DNA of 64,000 nt from Mytilus californianus (taxonomy: Eukaryota > Mollusca > Bivalvia > Mytilida > Mytilidae): contig NW_026262668.1 in assembly GCF_021869535.1 (NCBI RefSeq), forward strand, positions 9,842,348-9,906,347. The letters run 5' to 3'. A program made the position numbers and the translations under genes. The notes under the pieces are model-generated. The model ran no database searches. It was not told the DNA's origin and saw only the letters and a program-made list of their open reading frames with translations. This document shows positions 11,511 to 22,565 of this stretch, in pieces; within the stretch, counting starts at the first letter, position 1, and every line of letters begins with the position of its first letter.

Positions 11511-12106
11511 AATTTAAAAAAAAAATACCAACGAAAATCACCGTTTTTCATCTAGCATTATTTGCACGTGCAGTAAAGGTATTTCAAGGTACAACCGTTA
11601 AGTCTTAGCATAATACTTCAATCAATCCGATCTACTTTCTGAAGTAAATAAGTAATAGGCAAAATAATACACATATTTTTATTTCCGAAAACAATATTAT
11701 TATTTTAAGGTAGCCCTTTATAATCAATATATATACACCTGCGACGTCGTGCATTTTCGCGCTAACGCTGAGGTTACAAAGGGGGGACGCAATTTTTTAG
11801 ATTGATCGCGATTCATCTTCGAATCCAGCACGGTGACACATATTTTTTTCATTTTCTATTTGGAAAAAGCACGACAAATGGCAAATAATGTAAAAAAAAG
11901 CTTAGAAAATGATATTATATATCCCACTTTGAGCACCTTATCCTTAATTTTAAGTATAGCTTGAATAATTAACTAGTTATGTCAATTATTTTTACCATAT
12001 ATCATATTTATACTGTAAATGTACGTGTTAACTATTCAAGTGGCGCGTTGAAAGTAAACATGTATGTCCGGAGTAAAAATATGGCATATTGGTATACATA
12101 TACGTT
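11511..12106. other. Unassigned DNA, block A only
   Basis: Contains a short GC-rich patch (GCGACGTCGTGCATTTTCGC at about 11,741) in AT-rich surroundings. No exon or repeat recognised. Confidence 0.4.
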
Positions 12107-12870
12107 GACATCAAGAACGAGGAAGGGAAAAGGGTTCGAAAAACAAGTCAACAAACTAATATGGCATTTTTCATCATAATTGATACAATTCAATACGAGT
12201 TTCTGATAACTACTAGCAAGAAAGCAACAAATTAGTAAAACATGTCATTCAAGGGCAAATATTCATACAAAAGAGAGTCTGACGTTATCGTCCAAGTTGA
12301 TTTATTTGTAGATCTTGTACCGTGCTGCTGATCATTTTTGCTGTTTACAGTTTCTGTCTAACTACTATGGTTTCCGAAAAAAAACATAAACAAGGGTTAA
12401 AATTCGTCTTTCATCATTTTTGTAATTTACAGTTTTTTTTTTATCTATTACAGTTTTAACGATATTAGCCAAAATTGCAACATTGGTAATTATTATAATT
12501 TAAGGATAACAACTCGTATGCCTAGTTGTTCGACAAGTTTGGTCGAAATAGACGGTAGGTAGATCTTGTTATTTTGAACATTTATGCCCGTTAGATTTTC
12601 TCTATACATTACGGTTTTAACGATCATGACTGCATAATACTTTCGTTTTACCCTCATGTTCTATGTTAAGCATTGGCAGCAATATCGGTTGGAAGACGGG
12701 ATCATCCGACACACTTTTTCAACTAATTACCGTAAGAATGATTGCAATCTTCTTTGGTTCCAATTTGCTCTGTAGTTTCAGAGAAGATTATTTTTGTAAA
12801 AGTTTACGAACGACGGCAGACGACGGACACTAAGTGATGAGCAAAGTTCAGATGGATTATACCAAATCAG
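12107..12870 (+). repeat. Dispersed non-autonomous repeat (hairpin-ended, internally repetitive family), block A copy
   Basis: Two related subunits each have a TTTACAGTTT...CTA..ACTA core followed by AACATTTATGCC...TTTTCTCTATAC. The end reads GTTTACGAACGACGGCAGAC then GTGATGAGCAAAGTTCAGAT. I recognise this as a very common bivalve repeat whose intact copies end in a GC-rich hairpin after GTGATGAG. Here the hairpin is replaced by ordinary DNA. The matching copy in block B is 32,865-33,620, so the insertion predates the duplication. Confidence 0.6.
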
Positions 12871-12977
12871 CTTACAAGAAAAAAGAATCCGGAATAGCTA
12901 AAAATGACGGAAATATAAAGTTATCTTAAAAGTTAAGGACAGACATACAATTAACATTGAGAAGGATTTTTGCATGA

Positions 12978-14275
12978 GAAATATTTGGTTGAGGCTAACT
13001 TAAGTAGAGAACAGAAACTAAAAATTCAGCAATTTTTCTATTTGTAAACACGCATAACTCTAGAACTGTTGTGTATAAGTTTTATAACATTTGGTTGAGA
13101 CAAACTAAAGTTAGAGAACGGAAACGAAAAATTCAGCAATTTTTATGTTTATAAAGGGACATAACTCAAGAATGGTAAAAGTGACGCCACCAAATTTCGT
13201 ACTTAATCTGTATTATGTATTAATAAAATATAATCATTGTGTATAAGTTTCATAACATTTGGTTGAGGCAAACTAAAGTTAGAGAACGGAAACAAAAAAA
13301 TTGTACATTATCTTAGTTTTGAGGTAATGCATATTGTGTATAGGTTTCATAATGTTTGGTTGGGGCAAACTTAAGTTACAGAATGGAAACTAAAAATTTT
13401 GCAATCTTTCGATTTATAAAGGGGCATAACTCAATAATGGTTAAAGTGACACTACTCAAATTCAACTTGATCTGTGTTTTATCAGTGGAAGGCAAAATTA
13501 AACATTGCATTGTATATAGCATTGATTGTAGTTGATTCAACTATAATCATGGACAAAGGAAGATAACTCCAATTTTAAAAATTACTTGAATAATGACATT
13601 GATATTTTTAGAAATTACATTTAGCTAAGACAAACTCAAGTTAGAGAACGGAAACGAAAAATTCAGCAATTTTTTCATTTGTAAAGGGGCATTACCTTAG
13701 AACGGTAATTAAAGTGCTTGTAAGCACTGAATGGTAAAGATTGCTTTAATTTATCAGTAGGAAGTAAAATTGAATATTGCATTGTATAAAGCATTGTTTG
13801 TAGTTGATTCAACTACCATTATGCACAAAGAAAGATAACTCCAATTTTCAAAGAAGACTTTAAAATATTTTTAGAAATGAAGGGTAAAAATTGCTTTAAT
13901 TTATCAGTGGAAGGCAAAATTAAACATTGCATTGTATAAAGCATTGATTGTAGATGATTCAACTATAATCATGGACAAAGGAAGATAACTCCAATTTTGA
14001 AAATGACTTGATATTTAGAAAAAAAAAGAAGAAAAAATTAGCAGTTTTTCCATTTGTCTAGAACAGTAAAGTGACGGCACCAAAATTCAAACTTGATCTG
14101 TATATTGTGGTAATAAGCATTGTGTATAAGTTTCATAACATTTGGTTGAGGCAAACTTAAGTTAGATAACGGAAACGAAAAATTTAGCAATTTTTCCATT
14201 TGTAAAGGAGCATAACTCTAGAACGGTAAAAGTGACGCCACCAAAATTCAAACTTGATCTGTATTTTGGTACAGT
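12978..14275 (-). repeat. Pearl/HINE-like tandem-core repeat, about 8 degenerate monomers
   Basis: A monomer of roughly 155-170 bp is repeated about eight times with partial deletions. Its landmarks are GGGGCATAACTC, GAACGGTAAAAGTGACGCC, CAAATTCAAACTTGATCTG, TGTGTATAAGTTTCATAACA and TTGGTTGAGGCAAACT. Block B lacks it: GGATTTTTGCATGAGA at 33,716-33,731 runs straight on into unique DNA. It is therefore an insertion after the duplication. The same monomer forms the better bounded element at 58,384-58,953. Bivalve pearl, MgE and DTC84-type elements (non-autonomous Helitron/Helentron relatives) have this plan; membership is my inference. Confidence 0.7.
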
Positions 14276-14459
14276 CGTGAAATTTCTGGAACAGCAAAAT
14301 AGTTTTATATTTCATCTTAATAAGTATGCACATGCTTGTGATTTACATCTTATTATTGTGTTTCCTCGTGAAATGTGTAATACAACACAACCTGTGTAAA
14401 AAAGTTCAATAAACATGATACATCAATACAATATTAACGACGTTTTGTTTTTCTTTAAA

Positions 14460-14590
14460 GATGGGTCGTTTAAGAATACTTTGCCTAAAAGTTGAAAGAA
14501 GATACAATTTTTAAGGTGCTATCAAAAACTACAAGCCGAAGAAAAGCAGACCTTACCATGACAAAAAAATCAAAGCGCGAATGTGTTAAA
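14460..14590 (+). pseudogene. Broken copy of the small basic reading frame seen at 34,186
   Basis: It reads DGSFKNTLPKS then a stop, where the block B copy continues open. Similarity then goes on in shifted frames. Function unknown. The lesion argues that the frame is either not a gene or was lost in this copy. Confidence 0.4.
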
Positions 14591-14894
14591 AAGGCATTTA
14601 TCGTATAATAAGCAATACACATGCATGCAGGTGTTCCAATATTTTTAACTAATACAAGATGAGATCCTTTGTCACATGTCAAATATCACCGGTAAAGCCA
14701 TTATCAATTATGTTTAAACACGTTTACCATTTACCAGTATCATGAATATGAAATATGAAATATGGAATACAATGATTTACTACAACTTGATATAGTTAAA
14801 AGGAACATGGTATCATATATTAGATTAAACACATACACTATAAACACCTTGAAATTACAAGTCTTTGTTTATTGTCTCAGAATCGAGAACCATG

Positions 14895-15033
14895 TAGTCC
14901 TATAACATATGACCTCGTGGGCAATATTTTTTGTGTTTTTTTTACTATCAATGTAAATTTAAAAAAATGGAAATATCAGTATATAAACGTTAAATATTGA
15001 ATAAAAAATGTGAAGTCATATGTTATAGGACTA
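14895..15033. repeat. Inverted repeat with 19-bp perfect arms
   Basis: TAGTCCTATAACATATGAC at 14,895-14,913 returns as its exact reverse complement at 15,015-15,033, with 101 bases between. In block B the left arm is intact (34,769-34,787) but the right arm has lost CATAT (34,935-34,947), so it is decaying there. It could be a tiny foldback element or a transcribed stem-loop. Confidence 0.7.
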
Positions 15034-15574
15034 GATTATCGTGGTGGATTCCTGAGGAATTGCAAGTTGGTGTCAGGCATCAAAATCTGTCATGTATGTT
15101 GCATTCCACAAATTATTATTACCTTAACCGTAAACAATTCTTGCAATAATCCATTAACTTGAATTGAGAAAGTTCAGGTATATATATGTAAAGACTAATT
15201 TTCCTCCTTTTTGATAATCAACCATGCAGACTCTGAATTTCACCAGTTAGCTAGAAGAACTGACCATGCATTGCAAATTCGTAGTAATTAATCTAAACAA
15301 TTCTATAACAATTGTTGTTGGTGCAGAGATCAATATAAAAGTGTGTTCATAAAAAAATTTTAAGACGGAAATTAGCCAGACACTGAGATTGATTCTGATA
15401 GATTACATTCAGTTGTCAACGTGACCACATTTGTACCCATGGAATAACTTTGAACTTCAGTATATTATATACATATACATGCAAAAGACACATGCAGATC
15501 CTAGGATTATGAACAAGGGACAAACTAGGTAACGTTTAGAGTGAGACATGTAAAAAGTCTTATAATGGTTTACT

Positions 15575-15645
15575 TTTATAAATTTTGACTTGGATGGAGA
15601 GTTGTCTCATTGGCTCTCATACCACATCTTCTTAATATATCTATT
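15575..15645 (+). repeat. PLE-tail fragment, insertion specific to block A
   Basis: GGAGAGTTGTCTCATTGGC..TCATACCACATCTTCTTA is the terminal part of the Penelope-like tail. Block B runs from CATGTAAAAAGTCT directly to GAATTAATCATATA at about 35,537, which is the empty site. Confidence 0.75.
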
Positions 15646-16505
15646 TGAATTAATCATATATGAAGCTCTACAATGGGGCTAGGGCCTTGATCCGTCTTTA
15701 AGTGCGGCCACTTAATCAGGACTTCTCTCTGGGGTTATTTGTAGTTATGAAGCTCTAGCATTTTAAATCTGAAATTCATTTGGAATGTCGTCTTTATAGT
15801 TTCCACTGGTACCTTTATTGTCATATTTAAGCATACATAATTATAATTGTGACAAATACAGATCATAAACAACATCAAATAAACGGCAAAATTTCCTTTC
15901 CACCCCTTCGTATATGATGTATGTCTAGGCTTATTCCTTCAATAGGTGGGGTTCATAAGTAATTCTTTCCTGTTTGATGAGGTAACTTACCGTGTCGATT
16001 TGATTTAATGTTTTAAACCAATTACTTTCGTTTTTAATACTTCCTATTTGATTAAAGGGAGACAATCTAAAAAATTTAAACATTCCAAAGCTAAATTGAC
16101 TTAATGTGCGCTAAAATTTAAATAGTTTACTCATGTGTTTATGTCAAAAATAAAAATTAAAACTTTGACAGAAGGGATCTGTTTAAAACCATGACTGTCA
16201 ATGTGGAACCGTCTAATCACGGTTAAGATAATGTTTTCAATAAGTTAAGATAAAATAAGATAATTTTATTTAAATTAATGCACTGTTCATATTATTGTTT
16301 ATACAAACATTATCAGATGTGCATCCAAAAAAAGGGGGAAGGGTAGACAGCGCGGGTAGAAAATATAGTTTTTTTTCTCTTAAATCGTTAAAAACTCCCC
16401 TAACTATGTTCAGCGTTTTTGTCCTTACCCCATTCCTTGGACCCTCGATCCGTCCCTGATTATGACTATTACCTTCTATTGATATTATTGTGACAAATTA
16501 TTTTC

Positions 16506-16697
16506 TTTATTTTATGATTGACAACCCTCCATTAGAGGATGTAAGTAAAGTATTGGTCGCCATACATCCCCAAACAATGAGCAAGCCATTTCCTGTACTG
16601 TAAGCTAGTAAAGGCCCCGTTATGCCAATATGCAGACACAATTCAAACAATAATATCGATGGTCTGAGGTATTCGTAAACAATAAACGAAAAAACAA
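16506..16697 (-). repeat. PLE tail, left part (split by a later insertion)
   Basis: An old, diverged copy of the Penelope-like tail: ACAATGAGCAAGCC, AATATGCAGACACAATTCAAAC and GATGGTCTGA match the tail landmarks. Its continuation is at 21,112-21,230, beyond the compound insertion. The block B counterpart is 36,985-37,158 plus 39,669-39,800. Confidence 0.7.
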
Positions 16698-16702
16698 TTA
16701 TG

Positions 16703-19700
16703 CAACATAGACAATAGACAATATTTATTAGCACAAACACATTTACATTAAATGGTTATGGCATACAGTATTGAGACAATAAACTGACAATAGTTAAATT
16801 GACTATAATTATATTAGAGTGACAGTGGTATTCCCAGGGGAAAAAGACCATAAATATGTGTGTATCGACAGTTAACACATCATTAATGTCCATGTACAAA
16901 AAAACAAAAACAAAAATTAGGATACATATTAAAAGAAATATAATTTATACAGATGTTCTCAATAAAAACAATCATTAATATACTTTATGGTGAGTTTTAT
17001 AATGACTGGCAGACTGCTATTTAAAAGTGCGGTCATATGCCTCAGTGTTATAGTTGACTGCAATTTAATAAAATTGAAATTAAGATTTTTATTAATATTT
17101 TGTATATAGGTGTCCCTCAGTGATATAAAGCATGGACAGACTGAGAAGAAATGGTATTCATCCTCAATTTCTTGTCTATTACAGGATAAGCAAATGCGTT
17201 TACTTCTTTCGGTGTTGGTATAACGCCCCCTTTCAATTGCTAGGGAATGGGCACTGAGTTTAAGTTTACTGAAAACTGATCTGTCAGTTTTGAATTTACA
17301 TATATCAATATACGGGGGCCTTTTTCCAATTTTTTTAGTCTTACAAAAGAAATTTAATTTTTCACATTTATGGATAGAACAATTCATAATTTGATTCTTT
17401 GTTGGATAGTATTTATGTAATATTTTAAATTAATAGTATCAAAAGTAAGATGGCCAAAACCTAATTTATTTAACCAGTCTTTTACAATGTTAACCCATTT
17501 ACTTGTTTTCTCTACATTATTAAATATTTTATAGACTAAAGAATTAGGTGAGTTCACAATGTGGTTTAGAAATTTTATAGCTGAAAGCTGAATTTTTAAG
17601 TACAAAGGGGTTCTGTTTGTCTCAGCTAGACAAGCTACATTTGTTGTTTTGCACTGTACCCCTAAAATTTCTTTAATAAATTTTATATGTAAATGTTCAA
17701 ATGGATCTGAATCTTTGAACACTTCGCTTTCACCCCATACTTCACTTCCATAAAGAGTGATTGGGACAACTAAAGTATCAAATAATTTTTCAAGCATATT
17801 GCAAGAGTTATCTAAAGAAACTGTTTTTTTTAATTTTAAACCAAGCCTTTCTTCCTTTTTCCATAAGAATTTTTTTTGAATGACTTAAATTGCCTGAATA
17901 ATTTATTGTTATTCCAAGGTAACAATAAGATTTAACAGTCTCAAGATGCTCGTTTTCTACTTTAAAATAATTACAATGGGATTTCCCATTAGAATTGAAA
18001 ATTATAATTTTTGATTTTTGTTTGTTTACATCAAGTTTCCACAGGGAACAAAATTTAGTTAACTCATTAAGTGCATTTTGTAGTCCTTCTTGGGTTTCTG
18101 ACATTAGAATAATATCATCTGCATATAATAATGATGTTAGTTTAACATCTCCTATAACAATTGGTTGAGTGTTTGCATGATCAAGGTCATTTACAAGGCC
18201 ATCTATATAAATATTAAACAAAGTTGGGCTAAGTACATCCCCTTGTTTTACTCCGCAATTTGATATAAATTCATGGCTAATACCATTTTGAAATTTAATT
18301 CTGCATTTGTTTTCATTATACATTGATTAAATGACATTAAAAAGCTTGCCTGGAAGTCTGTTTTGGAGTAGGATGTAAAATAAACCCTCCCTCCAGACAG
18401 TATGAAAGGCTTTTCGTAGATCTATAAATGCTGCAAAAACTTTCTTTTTTTTTGGTCTTATATTTATCAACAATTGACTTTAATGAGAAGATGTGATCTG
18501 CTGTTCTAGCTTTTTCTTTGAAGCCAATTTGATTTTCACTTATCAAATTATTGGTGTTAATGAACTTCATAAGTCTGGTGTGTATAATTTTATTGAATAA
18601 TTTTCCCAAATTATAAGTCAATGAGATACCTCTATAATCAGATGGGTCAGATTTGTTCCCCTTTTTATGAATTAACGTGATCAGACTGTTGTTCCATAAT
18701 TTTGGGAAGCTGCCTTTCATAAATACTAGGTTGAAAAGTTTTTATAGGGGTTCTAATAATACTGGCATACCACATTTAATCATTTCATTAGAAATTAAGT
18801 CTCATGCTGATGATTTACCATTTTTATGTGTCTTAACTGCCTTTAAGATTTCAACTGGCTGAATTGGTTGATTAAATTCGTTGTCAGAATTGCATGTATT
18901 TAGTGTCTTTTTTAAGGCATTCAACTTTTCAATAATTATGTCATGATATTTATTGTTTTGGATATTAGATATACTGTTCATTTTTTTAAAGTAGTTTATA
19001 AATAATTCTTGATCAAAATGGGTTTCTTCTTTTAATTCTGATAGAGCATTTAATTTGTTAAGTAAATTCCAAAATGTCTTTGGGTCTTTTTTCATATTTA
19101 GTGAAATTCGGTCACAGATTTGACTTTTGTAACTTCTTTCTTCTTGTTTACACCTTCTTCTTAATTTAGATTTAAATGAGTAAAATGATTTCCTGTAGGA
19201 CCCATTGTCTGGAAACTTATTTACAAGAAAACAGTACGTTTTAACTGTAGTATGAAGGTCATGACAAGAGTCCGAGAACCATGTTTTTTTAATTTTTCTT
19301 GATAGGCCTATTCATGATTTTCTTTTGAACAAATTTAGTGGATGAAAGAGCTGTATCACATAATAATGCGTTAAATTTTTCCACAGCTATATTCGAATCG
19401 ATCTGCCTATCACATACAAAATCATCTAGTCTTTGTTTCACCTGTGAGCTTTGAATGTTTGTAGTATAGCAACCAATTGCTTTGTTATCCCAAATAAATT
19501 TACCAGGCAGAGGATCTAATTTTGTCCCTGTATTTTTACATTTTTGAAAGCAAGTAAGTAAAGAGCAACTGATGGGACAATGATCTGAAATTGTAGTAAA
19601 CTCATTAACTTTAAAGTTTCCAATACATTCTAATATATTAGAAGACACAAGTGTATAGTCTACAAGACTGGAACCATTATATGTTATACATGTACATTTG

Positions 19701-20165
19701 CCCATAGGGTCTCCAATAGTTCTTCCATTCAGTATTCTGAGTCCGGATTCTTTACATAAATCAATTAATAATTTTCCACTCCTGTTTGCAGATTTCGAAT
19801 CAAGATTATTTCTTAAATTATGAGAGTCAATTGAATACTCATTGTCATTTGATTTTGGGAATTTTGCTTCATCAGAGATTACATAGTCAGGAATAGTATT
19901 AGTATAGGCATAAAAAATTACCTTGAATTAAAATATCTCCGAGTTGACCATAGTGCTCAATATTCCTAAGCAACTTTGAATAAACTTCATTTATATCTTC
20001 TGTACAACCAGAAGAATATTCTGGTGAAAAATATACAATAAAAATATCATTCTTTAGATTAAAAAAATGTTTATCTAGTTGAACCCATACAGCATTGTGG
20101 AGCAGGATTTGTTTACCATTCCGGAGCATGAGTGTACTGATAAGTCGTTGAGAGATCAACTTTTT
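16703..20165 (-). mobile_element. Nearly complete but decayed non-LTR retrotransposon (LINE), minus strand
   Basis: Order on the minus strand is endonuclease (about 20,165-19,289), linker, reverse transcriptase (19,095-17,808), C-terminal domain (17,797-16,959) and a 3' end in AATAAATATTGTCTATTGTC at about 16,703-16,735. TTATG stands on both sides of the whole insertion (16,698-16,702 and 21,107-21,111), and block B shows continuous tail sequence at this point. The 5' end is truncated inside or just before the endonuclease. Confidence 0.85.
16959..20130 (-). pseudogene. LINE endonuclease / reverse transcriptase polyprotein, broken
   Basis: The endonuclease is recognised by SLVDYTLVSSNILECIGNF and TISDHCPISCSLL (the SDHxP catalytic motif) at 19,289-19,705, with its N-terminal part at 19,899-20,130. 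RT motifs are SDPSDYRGISLTYNLGKLFN at 18,600-18,660, GVKQGDVLSPTLFNIYIDGL near 18,190-18,250 and SLLYADDIILMSE near 18,100-18,140 (YADD catalytic). The C-terminal zinc-knuckle-like RICLSCNRQEIEDEYHFFSV is at about 17,130-17,190. Frameshifts at about 18,330, 17,800 and 17,390 and stops in the linker make it non-functional. It is better preserved than the LINE at 5,640-8,098 and is a different family, judging by the wording of the motifs. Confidence 0.88.
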
Positions 20166-20934
20166 ATTGATATACAGACCCCCGGAGAGGGTGAAAAACT
20201 GAAAATACAAAATAACACCAATAAGCATACTATTAAGACAACACTTATACAATAAATGTCAAATAGTAGTACATTCACAAAGAAAATGGTTATACAGTTC
20301 AATACAAGTAACTCTTGTACACAACACTCATGATGATTCAGAAAAACCTTCGAAATACAACATGAATATATCAGAAAAAGATTGCACACACATAATCTAC
20401 ATAGGCAAGAGAAATGATAGGTTGCATCTGTGCTTGACTGTACTTTTCATAACATGCACGATATAAGTGTGTACGCACGTTGAGACTGTGCGGTACTGTA
20501 TTTTTAGAAAATTCGAGCGTGACCATTGTCTACATCTATAAATCTTAAAAATAAATCCTAACATGTGGGATTGACAAATAATGAATGGAGTTTAAGGGGA
20601 AAATGCACACATAAAAAAATACAAACAGTACTGTTTACCCACAGCGGCAGCATTTACTCATGTCGGGTGTAAATGAACATCAATAATCAAAAATGAAGGT
20701 GCATAAAATGCATAATTCAACAATTTGCACAACGATATAAAAAATGAGCACAAACATAAAAGTTAAATTTATTCTAGTGGTGGGTAAAACTCCAAGTAAA
20801 AAAAAAAAACCAACGTGTTGCAGTTTTGACAATAATCGAGGAAATGATGTGACTTGGAGTGAAATGATCAAAAAGGGACGACATGGCCAATTCGGCACTT
20901 AGACCAAAACAGTGCAACGAGATAACCGCTAATT
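20166..20934. other. Unassigned DNA inside the compound insertion of block A
   Basis: Lies between the LINE 5' end and the PLE-2 tail and is absent from block B. Only short open frames occur, and nothing is recognised. It could be the unrecognised 5' part of the LINE or of the element ending at 21,106. Confidence 0.4.
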
Positions 20935-21106
20935 TAAAATTTAATGGGGTTCGCGTTGCTCAGTGTATAGTTTTCTGTGTTGTGCTTTGTGAACTGTTGT
21001 TTGTCTGTTGGCCTTTTTTTCCTTAATTTTTAGCCATGTTGTCAGTTTATTTTCGACTTTTAAGAGTTTGAATGTGACTGTCCCCGTGGTAAATTTCGCT
21101 TCTCTT
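20935..21106 (+). repeat. 3' tail of the second Penelope-like family
   Basis: GGGGTTCGCGTTGCTCAGTG, AGTTTTCTGTGTTGTG and TTAGCCATGTTGTCAG are landmarks of a tail also found, attached to a Penelope RT, at 54,455-54,515. This copy has no RT and is therefore probably a 5'-truncated insertion. Confidence 0.65.
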
Positions 21107-21111
21107 TTATG

Positions 21112-21230
21112 ACAGACTACAACCACCAACAACAACAACTGAATTATAGGCTTCTGTTTTGAGACAGACACATAAAGCCCCGGAGTGTGGCGAGGTTAAA
21201 AGCTTAACTGTCTCCAACCTGAGATATTTT
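21112..21230 (-). repeat. PLE tail, right part
   Basis: CAACTGAATTATAGGCTTCT, ACAGACACATAAAGCCCCGG and GTGTGGCGAGGTTAA continue the tail that was split at 16,697. Block B has the same sequence at 39,700-39,800. Confidence 0.7.
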
Positions 21231-21247
21231 ATATAAATAGCATTTGA

Positions 21248-21352
21248 TTGATTGATTGATTATTGGTGTTTTAACGCCACTTTTAAGCGCCACATTTGGG
21301 CTATTTCGTGGTGGCGTTTTTATTGGTGGAGGAAGCCGGACGGTGTCCGGAG
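21248..21352 (-). mobile_element. Short SINE-like insertion with 14-bp target-site duplication
   Basis: TAAATAGCATTTGA flanks the insert on both sides (21,234-21,247 and 21,353-21,366). Block B has one copy of this site without insert (TAAATATCATTTGAAACACA at about 39,821). The left end carries (TTGA)n, as expected for a simple 3' tail of a minus-strand SINE. The body, with TTTTAACGCCACTTTTAAGC and GGAGGAAGCCGGA, is a fragment of a repeat I recognise as common in bivalves. Confidence 0.85.
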
Positions 21353-21530
21353 TAAATAGCATTTGAAACAAAAGAATAAACTGTAAAATGTCTGCTTTGA
21401 TTTGATTTCATATATAAATATTAAAAGAATTAAGGCTTGTTTGACTCTGGTGTTTGTTGTTTGATGACAATACAGTGGGATTTGCTCCATTTTTTTTTGG
21501 GGGGGGGGCTCTTTGCGTAAGTGCTCGCAT

Positions 21531-21675
21531 AGGCGGATCCAGGGGGGCCCGGGCCTCCCCTTTCGTGGGAAAAAGAGTGGTTGATTATATAGGGAATCAC
21601 TGAAGCATGACTGGAGCCCCCCCTTTAGGTCAGTCAGCGGGCCCCAACTTATGAAAAGTTCTGGATCCGCCACTG
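21531..21675. mobile_element. MITE with GGCGGATCC ends
   Basis: The ends AGGCGGATCCAG and CTGGATCCGCCACTG are inverted repeats, with inner landmarks GGTTGATTATATAGGGAATC and GGTCAGTCAGCGGGCCCC. The same element lies at 36,261-36,426 in a different place, so it moved independently. Non-coding. Confidence 0.8.
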
Positions 21676-21755
21676 ACAACTAATCCCCATGGATGAGATG
21701 TTGTTATTCTGATACATGTACAACAACGGCGCGTGACCAAATATTATTGACTTAC

Positions 21756-22162
21756 CAGTACTGGTTCCCCACAAACTAAACTAATCAGATTCAGCATACA
21801 ACAGAGCTCCACATAAGAATTCACAAATGGGTTTTTTATGTAATTGAGTGAAATAGTTTTTTCAATTGCATTATTAACTCCAATTCACCCTTCAAGCAAA
21901 TATCCAATTGGGTTTTTCACCACCAAGCTCTTTAATGTATTGGGGTTTTTCGTCATCAAAATATTGAATTTAGGCATGTTATAATGAAATTATATCAAAC
22001 CGAGATGTTCATTCATGATTTAAAAATGTTTCTTTCATTATATATGTGATGGCTGTTTTATTTGGTTTATACCTTGAAGAGCACTGAATTGTTCGTTTAA
22101 TTTGAGTCTGGTTTGTTTTAACTGTTCAGCCAGTTTTGTATTTTCTCTCAAATTTATATAAA
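21756..22162 (-). CDS. Possible coiled-coil exon pair of an unrecognised host gene
   Basis: On the minus strand 22,162-22,073 reads YINLRENTKLAEQLKQTR then LKLNEQFSALQ, a well-formed coiled coil bounded by CAG| on the left and CAAG|GTATAA on the right. The length is exactly 90 bases. A second candidate ends at 21,756 with CAGTACTG|GTAAGTC and reads PFVNSYVELCCMLNLISL then VCGEPVL. The two can be joined in phase if its acceptor is the weak AG near 21,877. I recognise no family and see no further exons. Chance open frames in AT-rich DNA are a real alternative, but the amphipathic composition and the good donors make it worth recording. Confidence 0.25.
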
Positions 22163-22419
22163 CTGGTGTCACTAGTGGGGCATGCAGTAACTAATTACCT
22201 TTCTAGAGCACATTCGATCACCGTTGATTAGTCATATGGAGATGAAACCTGTGTTTGTCATACTAACAATATTTTTGTTAAGGAGCGTATAGTCACCCTA
22301 GATGCATGGTTTTCTGTCTGGATGAGCTCTGCATGAACCCGTGCTTCCAAGGAACGTTTCCTGATAACACTAGCTGAGTCTAGTTATCATAACTATCCCT
22401 CAGCTATCAAAAAGAAGGT

Positions 22420-22565
22420 GAAATATGGAAATGGGGAATATGTCAAAGTGACAACAACCTCACCAAAGAGCAGAAAACAGCCGAAAGCCACCAATGGGTC
22501 TTCCATGCAGCGAGAAAATCCCGCACTCAGAGGTGGGCCTCAGCTGGCCCCTAATGGGGCTGAAT
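22420..22565 (+). repeat. Dispersed repeat fragment (bivalve type)
   Basis: The stretch with AGTGACAACAACCTCACCAA, CCACCAATGGGTCTTCCATG and AGCGAGAAAATCCCGCACTC matches, from memory, a short repeat very common in mussel and oyster DNA. Ends and family are not resolved. Confidence 0.5.

Larger units (their letters stand above)
14276..16505. other. Block A non-coding region, paralogous to 33,800-36,960
   Basis: Matched by block B almost throughout (for example TTGCAAGTTGGTGTCAGGCA at about 15,060 and 34,977), yet no intact gene is seen in either copy. It holds the remnant of a short basic frame (14,460-14,590), an inverted repeat at 14,895-15,033 and a PLE-tail insertion at 15,575-15,645. AT-rich DNA fills the rest. 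Confidence 0.6.
1070..21515 (+). repeat. Paralogous block A (first copy of a large direct duplication)
   Basis: Colinear similarity to block B (about 26,960-39,975) is seen in many places: LINE fragment, gene 3,026-4,675 against 30,402-32,051, flanking DNA at 2,400-2,560 against 29,770-29,900, 5,520-5,630 against 32,290-32,400, 12,107-12,960 against 32,861-33,725, 14,290-16,490 against 33,800-36,950, and 21,112-21,510 against 39,674-39,975. Gaps in the match are insertions present in only one copy. The copies are visibly diverged, so this duplication is older than the one at 35,840-51,436. Confidence 0.85.
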
